From Pseudomonas frederiksbergensis (lineage in GTDB: Bacteria; Pseudomonadota; Gammaproteobacteria; Pseudomonadales; Pseudomonadaceae), in assembly GCF_003732665.1 (NCBI RefSeq), contig NZ_MOBP01000015.1, forward strand, positions 62,001 through 126,000: a DNA stretch of 64,000 nt, read 5' to 3'. The notes under the pieces were generated by a model that made no database searches, was not told the DNA's origin, and was given only the letters and a program-made list of their open reading frames with translations. The position numbers were made by a program, and so were the translations under genes. Positions 25,884 to 34,442 of this stretch are shown piece after piece. Numbering within the stretch: the first letter of the stretch is position 1; each line of letters begins with the position of its first letter.

Positions 25884-26597
25884 ATGCGTCGCGCCTTGCT
25901 CTTCGCTTGCGCTCTGCTCGCCCTGCCCTTCGCGCAGGCCGCAGACCTTCAACCTTTCTCCGCCAGTTACACCGCCGACTGGAAACAGTTGCCCATGAGC
26001 GGCACCGCCGAGCGCAGCCTGACCAAGGGCGCCAACGGCGTCTGGACGCTCAGCTTCAAGGCATCGATGATGATCGCCAGCCTGTCCGAACAAAGCACCC
26101 TGACCCTGGACAAGGACACTTTGCTGCCGCAGTCCTACCACTTCGAACGTGGCGGCCTGGGCAAAGCCAAGAAGGCTGACCTGGACTTCGACTGGGCCAC
26201 CAAAATGGTCACCGGCACCGATCGTGGTGACGCGGTCAAGATCCCGCTCAACCGCGGCATGGTCGACAAATCCACTTACCAGTTGGCCCTGCAACACGAC
26301 GTGGCCGCCGGCAAGAAAAGCATGAGCTACCAGGTCGTCGATGACGGCGAAGTCGATACCTACGACTTCCGCGTGCTGGGCACGGAAAAAGTCGACACCA
26401 AGGCTGGCAAGATCGATGCGATCAAGGTCGAGCGCGTACGCGACCCGACACAAAGCAAACGCATCACCGTGATGTGGTTCGCCAAGGACTGGGATTACCT
26501 GCTGGTCCGCCTGCAACAGGTTGAAACCGACGGCAAGGAGTACAACATCATGCTCCTGGACGGTACGGTCAACGGCAAGGCTGTCAAAGGCAGCTAA
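25884..26597 (+). CDS. DUF3108 domain protein, periplasmic
   Basis: A 237-residue protein with a signal peptide (residues 1-19, ending AQA) and a DUF3108 domain; YTADWKQLPMSGTAERSL and KVDTKAGKIDAIKVERVRD are recognisable blocks. The family is predicted to be a beta-rich barrel or lipocalin-like fold in the envelope, with no settled function. It follows purMN in one transcript and is closed by a strong terminator. The association with purMN is common in Pseudomonas but no metabolic link is known to me. Confidence 0.88.
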   Translation: MRRALLFACALLALPFAQAADLQPFSASYTADWKQLPMSGTAERSLTKGANGVWTLSFKASMMIASLSEQSTLTLDKDTLLPQSYHFERGGLGKAKKADLDFDWATKMVTGTDRGDAVKIPLNRGMVDKSTYQLALQHDVAAGKKSMSYQVVDDGEVDTYDFRVLGTEKVDTKAGKIDAIKVERVRDPTQSKRITVMWFAKDWDYLLVRLQQVETDGKEYNIMLLDGTVNGKAVKGS

Positions 26598-26613
26598 TCC
26601 GGATCCACCCAAG

Positions 26614-26641
26614 AAGCCCCGCGATTGCGGGGCTTTTTTTT
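26614..26641 (+). terminator. Rho-independent terminator after purMN-DUF3108
   Basis: AGCCCCGC pairs with GCGGGGCT around a short ATT loop, followed by a run of eight T. Confidence 0.93.
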
Positions 26642-26644
26642 GCT

Positions 26645-26751
26645 GATCGTTCCCACGCTCTGCGTGGTAATGCAGCCAGGGACGCTCCGCGTTCCAAAGC
26701 CTGACGCAGAGCGTCACAAGAGGCATTCCCACGCGGAGCGTGGGAACGATC
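26645..26751. repeat. GATCGTTCCC-type palindromic repeat
   Basis: The element begins GATCGTTCCCACGCTCTGCG and ends with the near-perfect complement. Internal short palindromes (GACGCTCCGCGTTCC, GACGCAGAGCGTC) make a branched fold. Related copies are at 51016-51150 and 59589-59699. It is unrelated in sequence to the GTGGGAGCGGG REP family. Confidence 0.9.
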
Positions 26752-26770
26752 ATCGAACCAAGTAAGGAAC

Positions 26771-26863
26771 CTGTGGGAGCGGGCTTGCTCGCGAAAGCGG
26801 TGTGTCAGTCAACATCTATGCTGAATGACACACCGCATTCGCGAGCAAGCCCGCTCCCACAGG
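26771..26863. repeat. REP pair (inverted)
   Basis: Inverted GTGGGAGCGGGCTTGCTCGCG copies; the loop carries a further inner palindrome (GCGGTGTGTCA/TGACACACCGC), giving a long stem. It lies right after the GATCGTTCCC-type repeat and before the chemoreceptor stop. Confidence 0.92.
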
Positions 26864-26887
26864 GTTCTGTGTTGACTCGACTGATGG

Positions 26888-28513
26888 CTAAACCGAAAAC
26901 CGCGCCACCATCGTGTTCAAGTCCACCGCCAACCGCGACAACTCCTGACTCGCCGCACTGGTCTGATTGGCCCCCGCCGAAGTCTGCAATGCCAGATCAC
27001 GAATATTCATCAAATTGCGATCCACCTCCCGCGCCACCGCCGCCTGTTCCTCCGAGGCGCTGGCGATCACGATGTTGCGCTCGTTGATCAAGGTGAACGC
27101 CGAGGCAATCTCCTCCAGCGCCACCCCCGCCGCTTTCGCCACTTCCAGGGTCGAGCGCGCCCGGCTGTTGCTCTGCTGCATCGAGCTGACAGCCGAATCG
27201 GTGCCTTGCTGAATGCCGCTGATCATCTGCTCGATTTCCTGGGTCGATTGCTGCGTGCGATGGGCCAACGCCCGCACTTCATCCGCTACCACGGCAAAAC
27301 CGCGGCCGGCATCCCCGGCGCGGGCCGCTTCGATGGCAGCATTGAGCGCCAGCAAATTGGTCTGTTCGGCAATCGAGCGAATCACATCCAGCACCTTGCT
27401 GATGCCATATACCTTCTGCGCCAAGTCTTCGACCTGGGAGGCATTGGCCGTGACGTCATCGGCCAGGGATTCGATGGACAGCACGGTCTGCTGCACCTGC
27501 GCCCGGCCATGCTGGGCGATCCGGTCGGATTCACGGGATGCTTCAGAGGTGGCCACCGCATTGCTCGCCACTTCCTCCACCGCTGCTGTCATCTGGTTGA
27601 CCGCCGTGGCCGCTTGCTCGATTTCCAGGCTCTGCTGATGCAGCCCGCGAGTGGCGTCTTCGGTGACGCAACTGAGTTCCTCCGAAGCCGAGGCTAATTG
27701 GCTGGACGAGTCGGAGATCCGGCGAATCGTATCCCGCAGGTTCTGCTGCATGCTCTTGAGCGCGTGCAGCAGCCGCGCCGGTTCGTCCCTGCCGCTGATG
27801 TGGATGTCGCCTGTCAGGTCGCCCGCCGCCACCACCTCGGCCACCCGTAGAGACTGGGACAACGGCAAGACGATGCTGCGGGTCAGCAATAAAGCGAGGC
27901 CGATGGTCATCAACGCCGCCAACCCGACCATCACGCCGACCCAGACCCGCGAATGACTGAACACCAGGCGCGCCGCTTCGGTCGCCAGGTTGGCCTGGTG
28001 CTTGTTCAGCTCCACCAGGGATTTGAGGGTCACGGCAATCTCGTCGGCCAACGGACTCATTTCACCATTGACGATGACCGCCGCTTCCTCGATCCGCCCC
28101 TGGGCAGACAGGTTCATCACCTGCCCCTGAAAATTCAGGTATTTCTGTTCCGAAGCCTTGAATCGATCAAACAGCGAGCGCTCCTCGGGCAGCACAATCA
28201 ACGCGTTGTAGCGCTGTTGCGCATCGCCGAGCACGCCTTTGAGTTCGTTGAGTTTGCTGACGTTCTGCGCCAGCGCCCCGGGGTCGCGGTTGATCAGCAG
28301 ACGCATGGTCAAAGCACGCAGGCGCAGCATGTCCTGACTCATGTCCCCGACCGACATCACACTGGGCAGCCAGTTGTTGTCGACCTGATCGGACTGGGCG
28401 CGCATGTTGGACATTTGCAGCAGGGCGAACGCCCCCAAACCGAACACCATCAGCGCCAGCAAGCCAAAACCCAGGCTCGCGCGCGGCGCAATATTGAGAC
28501 TTCGAATACTCAT
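26888..28513 (-). CDS. Methyl-accepting chemotaxis protein
   Basis: A 541-residue chemoreceptor. Transmembrane helix 1 is about residues 12-32; a periplasmic sensor of the four-helix-bundle type (4HB_MCP, about 150 residues) follows; helix 2 lies near residues 190-212; then HAMP and the long cytoplasmic coiled coil. The signalling tip reads AEQTNLLALNAAIEAARAGD and GFAVVADEVRALA. The start at 28513 (MSIRSLNIAPRASLG) has GGAAGGAA upstream. No C-terminal CheR-binding pentapeptide is visible (the end is MVARFSV). The ligand is unknown. Confidence 0.92.
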   Translation of the reverse strand: MSIRSLNIAPRASLGFGLLALMVFGLGAFALLQMSNMRAQSDQVDNNWLPSVMSVGDMSQDMLRLRALTMRLLINRDPGALAQNVSKLNELKGVLGDAQQRYNALIVLPEERSLFDRFKASEQKYLNFQGQVMNLSAQGRIEEAAVIVNGEMSPLADEIAVTLKSLVELNKHQANLATEAARLVFSHSRVWVGVMVGLAALMTIGLALLLTRSIVLPLSQSLRVAEVVAAGDLTGDIHISGRDEPARLLHALKSMQQNLRDTIRRISDSSSQLASASEELSCVTEDATRGLHQQSLEIEQAATAVNQMTAAVEEVASNAVATSEASRESDRIAQHGRAQVQQTVLSIESLADDVTANASQVEDLAQKVYGISKVLDVIRSIAEQTNLLALNAAIEAARAGDAGRGFAVVADEVRALAHRTQQSTQEIEQMISGIQQGTDSAVSSMQQSNSRARSTLEVAKAAGVALEEIASAFTLINERNIVIASASEEQAAVAREVDRNLMNIRDLALQTSAGANQTSAASQELSRLAVDLNTMVARFSV

Positions 28514-28776
28514 TGCTCTGGTTCCTTCCAAAAATGCACTGCATATCCCTGCAGCGGGTTGCTTTAGAAGGTATCGGCCACGGGGAGATTTGCGTAAGAC
28601 CAAAACGTGATATCAAAACGCCTTAATACTTCGAACCCCAGGCGGGAACGATTCAGTCTGCCGATCCGGTCGAGCACGCCCGCGCAAGAAAGGGGAACGC
28701 ACTCCGGGCACAATGCTCTATACCTTCAGGGTCTTTTTTGATCGAACGACTTTTCCTACTGCCGATGAGGTTTCCC

Positions 28777-29193
28777 ATGACTGTTACCGTCAATACCGTT
28801 TCCAGCGATGGCTTTCGTCACACTGTGCAGATCGATGACCACGAATTGTTTGCCGACGTACCGGTTTCCGCCGGCGGCGAAGGCTCGGCGCCGGGCCCCC
28901 ACGATTACTTCGATGCCGCCCTCGGCGCCTGCAAGGCCCTGACCCTGAAGATGTATGCGAAGAAGAAAGACATCCCGCTGACCGGCGTGGGGGTCGAGGT
29001 CAAACGCGACAACAGCGAAGAGCAAAAAGGCAAATATGCCCTGCACGTCACCCTCACGCTCAAAGGCGTGCTGACTGACGCTCAACGGGAAGAATTGCTG
29101 CGCGTCGCCGACCGTTGCCCGATCCATAAACTGATGACCACCACCGACGTCACCATCGAAACCCACGCCCCACAGGGCTTCGACAGCCAGTAA
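28777..29193 (+). CDS. OsmC family peroxiredoxin-like protein
   Basis: A 138-residue OsmC/Ohr-fold protein, likely reducing organic hydroperoxides with a Cys pair. The first Cys is in LGACKALTLKMYAKKK near residue 58 and the second in VADRCPIHKL near 115. The start at 28777 (MTVTVNTVSS) is where family similarity begins, with GAGG upstream. It stands alone, 60 bases before the pirin gene and pointing the same way, so the two may be cotranscribed. It belongs to the YhfA-like/OsmC branch rather than clear Ohr. Confidence 0.88.
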   Translation: MTVTVNTVSSDGFRHTVQIDDHELFADVPVSAGGEGSAPGPHDYFDAALGACKALTLKMYAKKKDIPLTGVGVEVKRDNSEEQKGKYALHVTLTLKGVLTDAQREELLRVADRCPIHKLMTTTDVTIETHAPQGFDSQ

Positions 29194-29254
29194 TCACCCC
29201 GATGCCAGCGGCGGGTTATGCTCTGCGCATCACCCGCCCAGCCTGGAATGCCGC

Positions 29255-30115
29255 ATGAACACGCCCCTCGTGATCCGCCCCCGCGCCGAAGATGTCGAAG
29301 GCCAGCCGATTCTGCGCCCGTTGCCGTCGGCCAAATGCCGCAGCGTCGGGCCTTTCGTGTTTTTCGACCACATGCTTGAAACCCGTTATCCGGCGGGCAA
29401 AGGCATGAACATCCGACAACATCCGCACATCGGTCTGTCGACCCTCACCTATTTGTTCCAGGGGCAGATCCAGCACAAGGACAGCCTCGGTTCCGATCAG
29501 GTGGTCGGCACCGGCGACGTCAGCTGGATGACCGCCGGCAGCGCCATCGCCCATGTCGAACGCACACCTGAGGCGCTGAAAGACAGCGGCTTCACGATGC
29601 ATGGCTTGCAGATCTGGCTGGCCTCGCCCAAGGAGCATGAGCAAGGTCCGGGGCACTACAGCCATCACCCGGCGGCCACGTTGCCGGTCAGCGAAAACCT
29701 GGGGGTGAAGATTCGGATGATCGCCGGGTCAGGCTTTTGCCTGGAATCGCCGGTGCCGGTGCTTTCTCCTACCTTATATGCCGAACTGAACCTGCAAACC
29801 GCGACGACTTTGCTGATTCCCACCGAGCACGAAGAACGGGCACTCTACGTGCTGGACGGCGAGGTACAACTGGATGGCGAGTTGATAGAGCCGCATTCGC
29901 TGGTGGTGTTGCCGGCCGGGGAAGAGATGACGTTGTTTGCCGAGAGCGACTGTCACGCCGTGTTGTTCGGCGGTGCCCCGCTGGATGGGCCACGGCGGAT
30001 CAACTGGAATTTTGTGGCGAGCGATCCAGCGGCCATTGATGAGGCTCGGCGGCGCTGGGCGGCCGGGGATTGGCCGACGGTGCCGGGGGAAAGTGAGCGG
30101 ATCGAGTTGCCCTGA
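29255..30115 (+). CDS. Pirin family protein
   Basis: A 286-residue bicupin of the pirin family (pirin N and pirin C domains). The metal-binding region contains HPHIGLSTLTYLFQGQIQHKD near residue 70 and a Glu further on (HVERTPEA). Pirins bind Fe and some act as quercetin dioxygenases or as redox sensors; the role here is open. It follows the OsmC gene on the same strand, which fits a shared oxidative-stress context (inference). Confidence 0.9.
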   Translation: MNTPLVIRPRAEDVEGQPILRPLPSAKCRSVGPFVFFDHMLETRYPAGKGMNIRQHPHIGLSTLTYLFQGQIQHKDSLGSDQVVGTGDVSWMTAGSAIAHVERTPEALKDSGFTMHGLQIWLASPKEHEQGPGHYSHHPAATLPVSENLGVKIRMIAGSGFCLESPVPVLSPTLYAELNLQTATTLLIPTEHEERALYVLDGEVQLDGELIEPHSLVVLPAGEEMTLFAESDCHAVLFGGAPLDGPRRINWNFVASDPAAIDEARRRWAAGDWPTVPGESERIELP

Positions 30116-30136
30116 GATCCTCAGCGCCAGTTACAC

Positions 30137-30236
30137 CGCCTTCGCGAGCAAGCCCGCTCCCACATTTGGAATGCATTCCCCTGTGGAACATTTGGAATGC
30201 ATTGCCCTGTGGGAGCGGGCTTGCTCGCGAAGAGGC
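30137..30236. repeat. REP pair with a tandem 26-bp duplication in the loop
   Basis: Inverted CTTCGCGAGCAAGCCCGCTCCCAC copies enclose two tandem 26-base units starting ACATTTGGAATGCATT (30162-30187 and 30188-30213), 24 of 26 bases alike. Confidence 0.9.
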
Positions 30237-30257
30237 CAGCCCTGACACCAACGATCA

Positions 30258-30986
30258 TCAGCCGCTAAACACTTCATCCAGCAAGTTATGCATCGACACA
30301 AACGCCCGCCCTGCGGTCTTCGCGTCATACATCATCTTGCCCGGCACATTGGCGTGCGGATCGGTAAACGAGTGCACCGCGCCGCCGTAGCTCAGCAGTT
30401 GCCAATCCACGCCCGCCGCGTTCATTTCAGCTTCGAACGCCGGCAGTTGCTCTTTCGGCACCAATGGATCGGACGCGCCGTGCAGCACCAGCACCGAGCC
30501 CTTAATGTTTTTCGCATCGCTGACGTTCGGCGTATCCAGCGAGCCGTGGAACGACACCGCCGCTTTCACCGGCGCACCGCTGCGGGCCAGTTCCAGCGCG
30601 CAGCAACCGCCAAAGCAAAAACCGAAAGTCGCCAGTTTCGAGGTATCGACCGCCGCATCGCCCTGAGCCTGCAACTGCTCGAATGCCGCCTGCATACGCT
30701 GGCGCAGCAAGCCGCGATCATTCTTCAGCGGCATCATCGCTGCGCCCGCCTCGTCGCCGTTCTGCGGACGCACCGACTGACCATAAAGGTCGGCAATCAG
30801 CACCACATAGCCCTTGGCCGCCACTGATTTGGCGATCTCTTCGGCACCGGCGCTGATGCCCATCCAGTTCGGTGCCATCAACAGGCCCGGGCGTGGCCCT
30901 TTGTGATCGGCATCGAAGGCCAGACGGCTTTCGTAAGACTGGCCATCAAGCTGATAGACCACGGAACGCACAGTGACTTGGCTCAT
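30258..30986 (-). CDS. Dienelactone hydrolase family protein
   Basis: A 242-residue alpha/beta hydrolase of the DLH type. The nucleophile is Cys in GFCFGGCCALELA near residue 125 (the family uses Cys and not Ser); the Asp lies in GASDPLVPKEQ and the His in GGAVHSFTDP. Length is normal. It is separated from htpG upstream by a terminator and is therefore its own transcript. No chlorocatechol pathway genes are near, so a general esterase or hydrolase role is likelier than dienelactone breakdown. Confidence 0.9.
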   Translation of the reverse strand: MSQVTVRSVVYQLDGQSYESRLAFDADHKGPRPGLLMAPNWMGISAGAEEIAKSVAAKGYVVLIADLYGQSVRPQNGDEAGAAMMPLKNDRGLLRQRMQAAFEQLQAQGDAAVDTSKLATFGFCFGGCCALELARSGAPVKAAVSFHGSLDTPNVSDAKNIKGSVLVLHGASDPLVPKEQLPAFEAEMNAAGVDWQLLSYGGAVHSFTDPHANVPGKMMYDAKTAGRAFVSMHNLLDEVFSG

Positions 30987-31011
30987 TTCAGACTCCTAAG
31001 ACTCAAGAATA

Positions 31012-31036
31012 AAAAAACCCGCCGAAGCGGGTTTTT
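31012..31036 (-). terminator. Rho-independent terminator of htpG
   Basis: AACCCGC pairs with GCGGGTT around GAA, with A and T runs on either side. It lies 12 bases after the htpG stop on the minus strand. Confidence 0.9.
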
Positions 31037-31047
31037 GTACAGCTCAG

Positions 31048-32952
31048 TTAAACCGACAGTTCAACCAGCAACTTGTTGAGACGGCGCACGTAGGCTGCCG
31101 GGTCTTTCAAGCTGTCGCCGGCCGCCAGGGCCGCCTGATCGAACAGGATGTGCGACAGGTCGCCGAAGCGCTCGTCGCTCTGCTCGGCGTCGAGTTTCTC
31201 GATCAGCGGGTGAGCCGGGTTGAATTCGAAGATCGGCTTCGAATCCGGAACCTTCTGCCCGCTGGCTTCGAGGATCTGACGCATCTGCAGGCCCAGGTCC
31301 TGCTCGCCGATGGCGAGGATTGCCGGGGAATCGGTCAGACGGTGAGAAACCCGGACTTCAGCGACAGAATCGCCCAGTGCGGTTTTCAGACGCTCAACCA
31401 AACCTTCTTTGGACTTGGCGACTTCTTCCGCAGCTTTCTTGTCCTCTTCCGAGTCCAGGTTGCCCAGGTCCAGGTCACCGCGTGCCACGTCGACAAAGCT
31501 CTTGCCGTCGAAGTCGCTGAGGTAGCTCATCAGCCACTCGTCGATACGGTCGGTCAGCAGCAGCACTTCGATGCCTTTCTTGCGGAAGACTTCCAGGTGC
31601 GGGCTGTTCTTGACCTGCGCGTAGGTTTCGCCGGTCAGGTAGTAAATCTTGTCCTGACCTTCCTTCGCGCGAGCCAGGTAGTCAGCCAGACCCACCACTT
31701 GCTCGCCTTCATCGCCATTGGTGGAAGCGAAACGCAGCAGGCCAGCGATTTTCTCTTTGTTGGCGAAATCTTCAGCCGGGCCTTCTTTCATGACCTGGCC
31801 GAAGTTTTTCCAGAAGCCTTTGTATTGCTCAGGCTCGTTCTTCGCCAGTTTTTCCAGCATGTCCAGAACACGCTTGGTCAGCGCCGACTTCATGGAATCG
31901 ATGATCGGGTCTTTCTGCAGGATTTCCCGCGACACGTTCAGCGACAGGTCGTTGGAGTCGACCACGCCTTTGATGAAGCGCAGGTACAGCGGCAGGAACG
32001 ACTCGGCCTGGTCCATCACGAACACACGCTGCACGTACAGCTTCAGGCCTTTCGGCGCTTCACGCTGGTACAGGTCAAACGGAGCGCGGGTCGGCACATA
32101 AAGCAGCGAGCTGTATTCCAGCTTGCCTTCGACCTTGTTGTGGCTCCAGCTCAGCGGGTTCTCGAAATCGTGGGCGATGTGCTTGTAGAACTCCTGGTAT
32201 TCCTCGTCCTTGATCTCGGTGCGAGGACGGGTCCACAGGGCGCTGGCGCGGTTGACGGTTTCCCACTCAAGCGCCGGCTTCTCCTCGCCTTCGGCGGCTG
32301 CCACTTCTTTCGGCAACTCGATCGGCAAAGCGATGTGGTCGGAGTACTTCTTGATGATGTTGCGCAGACGCCAGCCATCGGCAAACTCGTCTTCACCGGA
32401 CTTCAGGTGCAGAACGATACGGGTGCCGCGCTCGGCTTTCTCGACGGTGGCAACTTCGAAGTCACCCTCGCCCTTGGACGACCAATGCACGCCTTCGGAA
32501 GCGTCGGCACCAGCGCGACGGCTGAACACGTCAACTTTATCGGCAACGATGAACGCGGAGTAGAAACCCACACCGAACTGACCGATCAGGTGCGAATCTT
32601 TCTTCTGATCGCCAGACAGGTGTTTCATGAAATCGGCAGTGCCGGACTTGGCGATCGTACCCAAGTGGGTGATCGCGTCTTCGCGGCTCATGCCGATACC
32701 GTTGTCTTCGAGGGTGACGGTTTTCGCGTCCTTGTCGAAGCTCACACGGATTTTCAGTTCGGCGCCACCTTCCAGCAACTCAGGCTTGGACAGGGCTTCG
32801 AAACGTAATTTGTCGACAGCGTCAGAGGCGTTCGAGATCAACTCGCGAAGGAAAATTTCCTTGTTGGAATACAGCGAATGGATCATGAGGTGCAGCAGTT
32901 GCTTCACCTCGGTCTGGAAGCCCAGGGTTTCCTTTTGAGTTTCCACACTCAT
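31048..32952 (-). CDS. htpG: Chaperone HtpG (Hsp90)
   Basis: The bacterial Hsp90, 634 residues. The N-terminal GHKL ATPase shows ELISNASDAVDKLRF, DNGIGMSREDAI and GQFGVGFYSAF, the ATP-lid motifs. The middle domain contains LSLNVSREILQ, with the catalytic-loop Arg. The C-terminal dimerisation domain ends NKLLVELSV. The start at 32952 (MSVETQKETLGFQ) fits the family; an extra MTM upstream is unlikely. It is a single-gene unit with its own terminator. Expected to be heat induced, though I did not find a clear sigma-32 promoter. Confidence 0.98.
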   Translation of the reverse strand: MSVETQKETLGFQTEVKQLLHLMIHSLYSNKEIFLRELISNASDAVDKLRFEALSKPELLEGGAELKIRVSFDKDAKTVTLEDNGIGMSREDAITHLGTIAKSGTADFMKHLSGDQKKDSHLIGQFGVGFYSAFIVADKVDVFSRRAGADASEGVHWSSKGEGDFEVATVEKAERGTRIVLHLKSGEDEFADGWRLRNIIKKYSDHIALPIELPKEVAAAEGEEKPALEWETVNRASALWTRPRTEIKDEEYQEFYKHIAHDFENPLSWSHNKVEGKLEYSSLLYVPTRAPFDLYQREAPKGLKLYVQRVFVMDQAESFLPLYLRFIKGVVDSNDLSLNVSREILQKDPIIDSMKSALTKRVLDMLEKLAKNEPEQYKGFWKNFGQVMKEGPAEDFANKEKIAGLLRFASTNGDEGEQVVGLADYLARAKEGQDKIYYLTGETYAQVKNSPHLEVFRKKGIEVLLLTDRIDEWLMSYLSDFDGKSFVDVARGDLDLGNLDSEEDKKAAEEVAKSKEGLVERLKTALGDSVAEVRVSHRLTDSPAILAIGEQDLGLQMRQILEASGQKVPDSKPIFEFNPAHPLIEKLDAEQSDERFGDLSHILFDQAALAAGDSLKDPAAYVRRLNKLLVELSV

Positions 32953-33033
32953 GGTCATCAAACTCCAATCAGATGGCAGTGGCCGCGACCTTCAGGGTCG
33001 ACGGCGGGTTGTCATCAGAGTTTGGGGCTGAGT

Positions 33034-33486
33034 TCAGGATTTCAAGGCCTCTTCGATTTTGAAATGGCCCCGGGCCGTGGCAATCGGCTCGGCTTCGGTG
33101 GTTTGCCAGGCTGTAATCGCCACGTTGGCCACCCGCCGTCCCTGCCGACACACCTGGCAACGCGCCCAAGTATCGCGAAATTGCCCGGCGCGCAGGTAAT
33201 CGAGGGAGAAGTCGATGATCTTCGGCACACCGGGCGAGCCGGTGAAAATCAGCAGGTGCAGCGCCGCCGACAGCTCCATGAACCCGGCAATCACGCCGCC
33301 ATGGATCGCCGGCAATAAAGGGTTACCAATGTTGTCCTTGTTGGCCGGCAAGCGAAACAGCAGCTCATCACCAACCCGCGAACACTCGACGCCGATCAAC
33401 TTGGCATAGGGAATCAGGTGCAGCAGCGAGGCGTAGTCCCCTTGGGCGTGGGCCTGCTGAAGTTGTTCCTTGAATGAGTCAGTCAT
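33034..33486 (-). CDS. PaaI-type hotdog thioesterase
   Basis: A 150-residue acyl-CoA thioesterase of the 4HBT/PaaI type. The motif AIHGGVIAGFMELSAALHLL near residues 60-80 is the hotdog helix with the oxyanion HGG. The start at 33486 is the ATG that overlaps the stop of the next thioesterase gene (ATGA). It is shorter than the open frame, which continues upstream as noise. It pairs with the upstream paralogue, and the two products may form a heteromer (inference). Substrate unknown. Confidence 0.88.
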   Translation of the reverse strand: MTDSFKEQLQQAHAQGDYASLLHLIPYAKLIGVECSRVGDELLFRLPANKDNIGNPLLPAIHGGVIAGFMELSAALHLLIFTGSPGVPKIIDFSLDYLRAGQFRDTWARCQVCRQGRRVANVAITAWQTTEAEPIATARGHFKIEEALKS

Positions 33487-33959
33487 TTCACACCTGCTGC
33501 GATTGTGCCGCCAAAGCCTTTGGTGCCCTTGATGCCCTTGCCCATGCGCATAAAGGTGCCGACTACATGAGCTATCGGCTGCTCTGGATCGTCCTGATAG
33601 GCAAAGCCCCGGGCGAAGATCACGTCGGTGGTCACCCGGTAGCATTGGGCGAAACCGTAGACATCCTTGTGCGGTTCGGCGGCGTGCATGTAGTCGATGC
33701 GCAAATCCAGGGTCGGGCAGACTTCGAATTCCGGCAGCACGCACAATGTGGACATGCCACACGCGGTGTCCATCAACGACGTCAGGGCACCACCGTGAAT
33801 CACGCCGGTTTGCGGGTTGCCGACGATTTGCGGGCTGTAAGGCAGGACGACCGTTAGTCCGTCGGTACTCGCGCTGTGAACGCGCAAGCCCAACACCTGA
33901 CAATGTCGCAACGCCGAGAGAAATCGTGTCGCGCGCTCAAAAACGGGGTTTTCGGCCAT
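33483..33959 (-). CDS. PaaI-type hotdog thioesterase
   Basis: A 158-residue paralogue of the following gene product. The hotdog motif is GVIHGGALTSLMDTACGM near residue 60, with the Asp in MDTA typical of the general-base position, which in the neighbour reads MELS. Later blocks are TLDLRIDYMHAAEP and VIFARGFAYQDDP. It is the first gene of the two-gene unit, overlapping its partner by four bases. The pair shows divergence at the catalytic acid (Asp versus Glu). Confidence 0.88.
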   Translation of the reverse strand: MAENPVFERATRFLSALRHCQVLGLRVHSASTDGLTVVLPYSPQIVGNPQTGVIHGGALTSLMDTACGMSTLCVLPEFEVCPTLDLRIDYMHAAEPHKDVYGFAQCYRVTTDVIFARGFAYQDDPEQPIAHVVGTFMRMGKGIKGTKGFGGTIAAGVK

Positions 33960-34117
33960 TTGATAAGAACCCTTCTTAGTTTCCGGTCAAAGCATCTGGT
34001 TATCAGGCGAAAGTTCCATCGCGATAAAAACTTATATATCTGTATGAAATGAGGAACTTATCGCTGAGGGCTGTGCTCGAAAGGCCAGTAGATATTTTCC
34101 ATAAGGAGATACACCCC

Positions 34118-34375
34118 ATGCGTAAGACTTTAGCTATTGCCTTGATGTTGACCGCTTCCCTCGGTCTCGCTGCTTGCGATAAAAAATCCGAGGACAAAGC
34201 TCAAGATGCTAACCAACATGCTGAGCAAGCTCAGCAAGACATGAGCAAAGCACAGGATAAAGTGAACGACGCTGCGAAAGAAAACGCCGAAGCCGCCAAA
34301 GCTCAGGCTGAATCGAACAAAGCTGCTGCACAGGAGTCCGCTCCGGCCGCTCCAACCGAAGCACCTAAAAACTAA
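34118..34375 (+). CDS. Small coiled-coil lipoprotein
   Basis: An 85-residue lipoprotein. The signal MRKTLAIALMLTASLGLAAC has a LAAC lipobox with Cys20; the mature part is almost only Ala, Lys, Glu, Gln, Asp and Asn with heptad-like spacing (EQAQQDMSKAQDKV, AAKAQAESNKAAAQ), predicting one long helix, then a Pro-rich end. ATAAGGAG lies ten bases upstream of the ATG. Such proteins can span envelope layers like Lpp or act in stress; the function is unknown. AT content is higher than around it in the promoter region. Confidence 0.82.
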   Translation: MRKTLAIALMLTASLGLAACDKKSEDKAQDANQHAEQAQQDMSKAQDKVNDAAKENAEAAKAQAESNKAAAQESAPAAPTEAPKN

Positions 34376-34397
34376 ACCGGTTTTTAGCGTGATAAAA

Positions 34398-34422
34398 GAA
34401 AACCCGCCAAGTGCGGGTTTTC
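34398..34422. terminator. Bidirectional terminator, lipoprotein / MAPEG genes
   Basis: GAAAACCCGC pairs with GCGGGTTTTC around CAAGT, between two convergent genes; T-rich on both exits. Confidence 0.9.
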
Positions 34423-34442
34423 TTTTGCGTGTTAGTTGGCGA

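Noticed and set aside
31150..32808. Antisense frame over htpG
   Set aside because: Shadow of a strongly biased gene with no start signal or known domain.
33487..33903. Upstream extension of the second thioesterase frame
   Set aside because: It overlaps the first thioesterase gene out of frame and lacks family similarity; the ATGA overlap marks the start.
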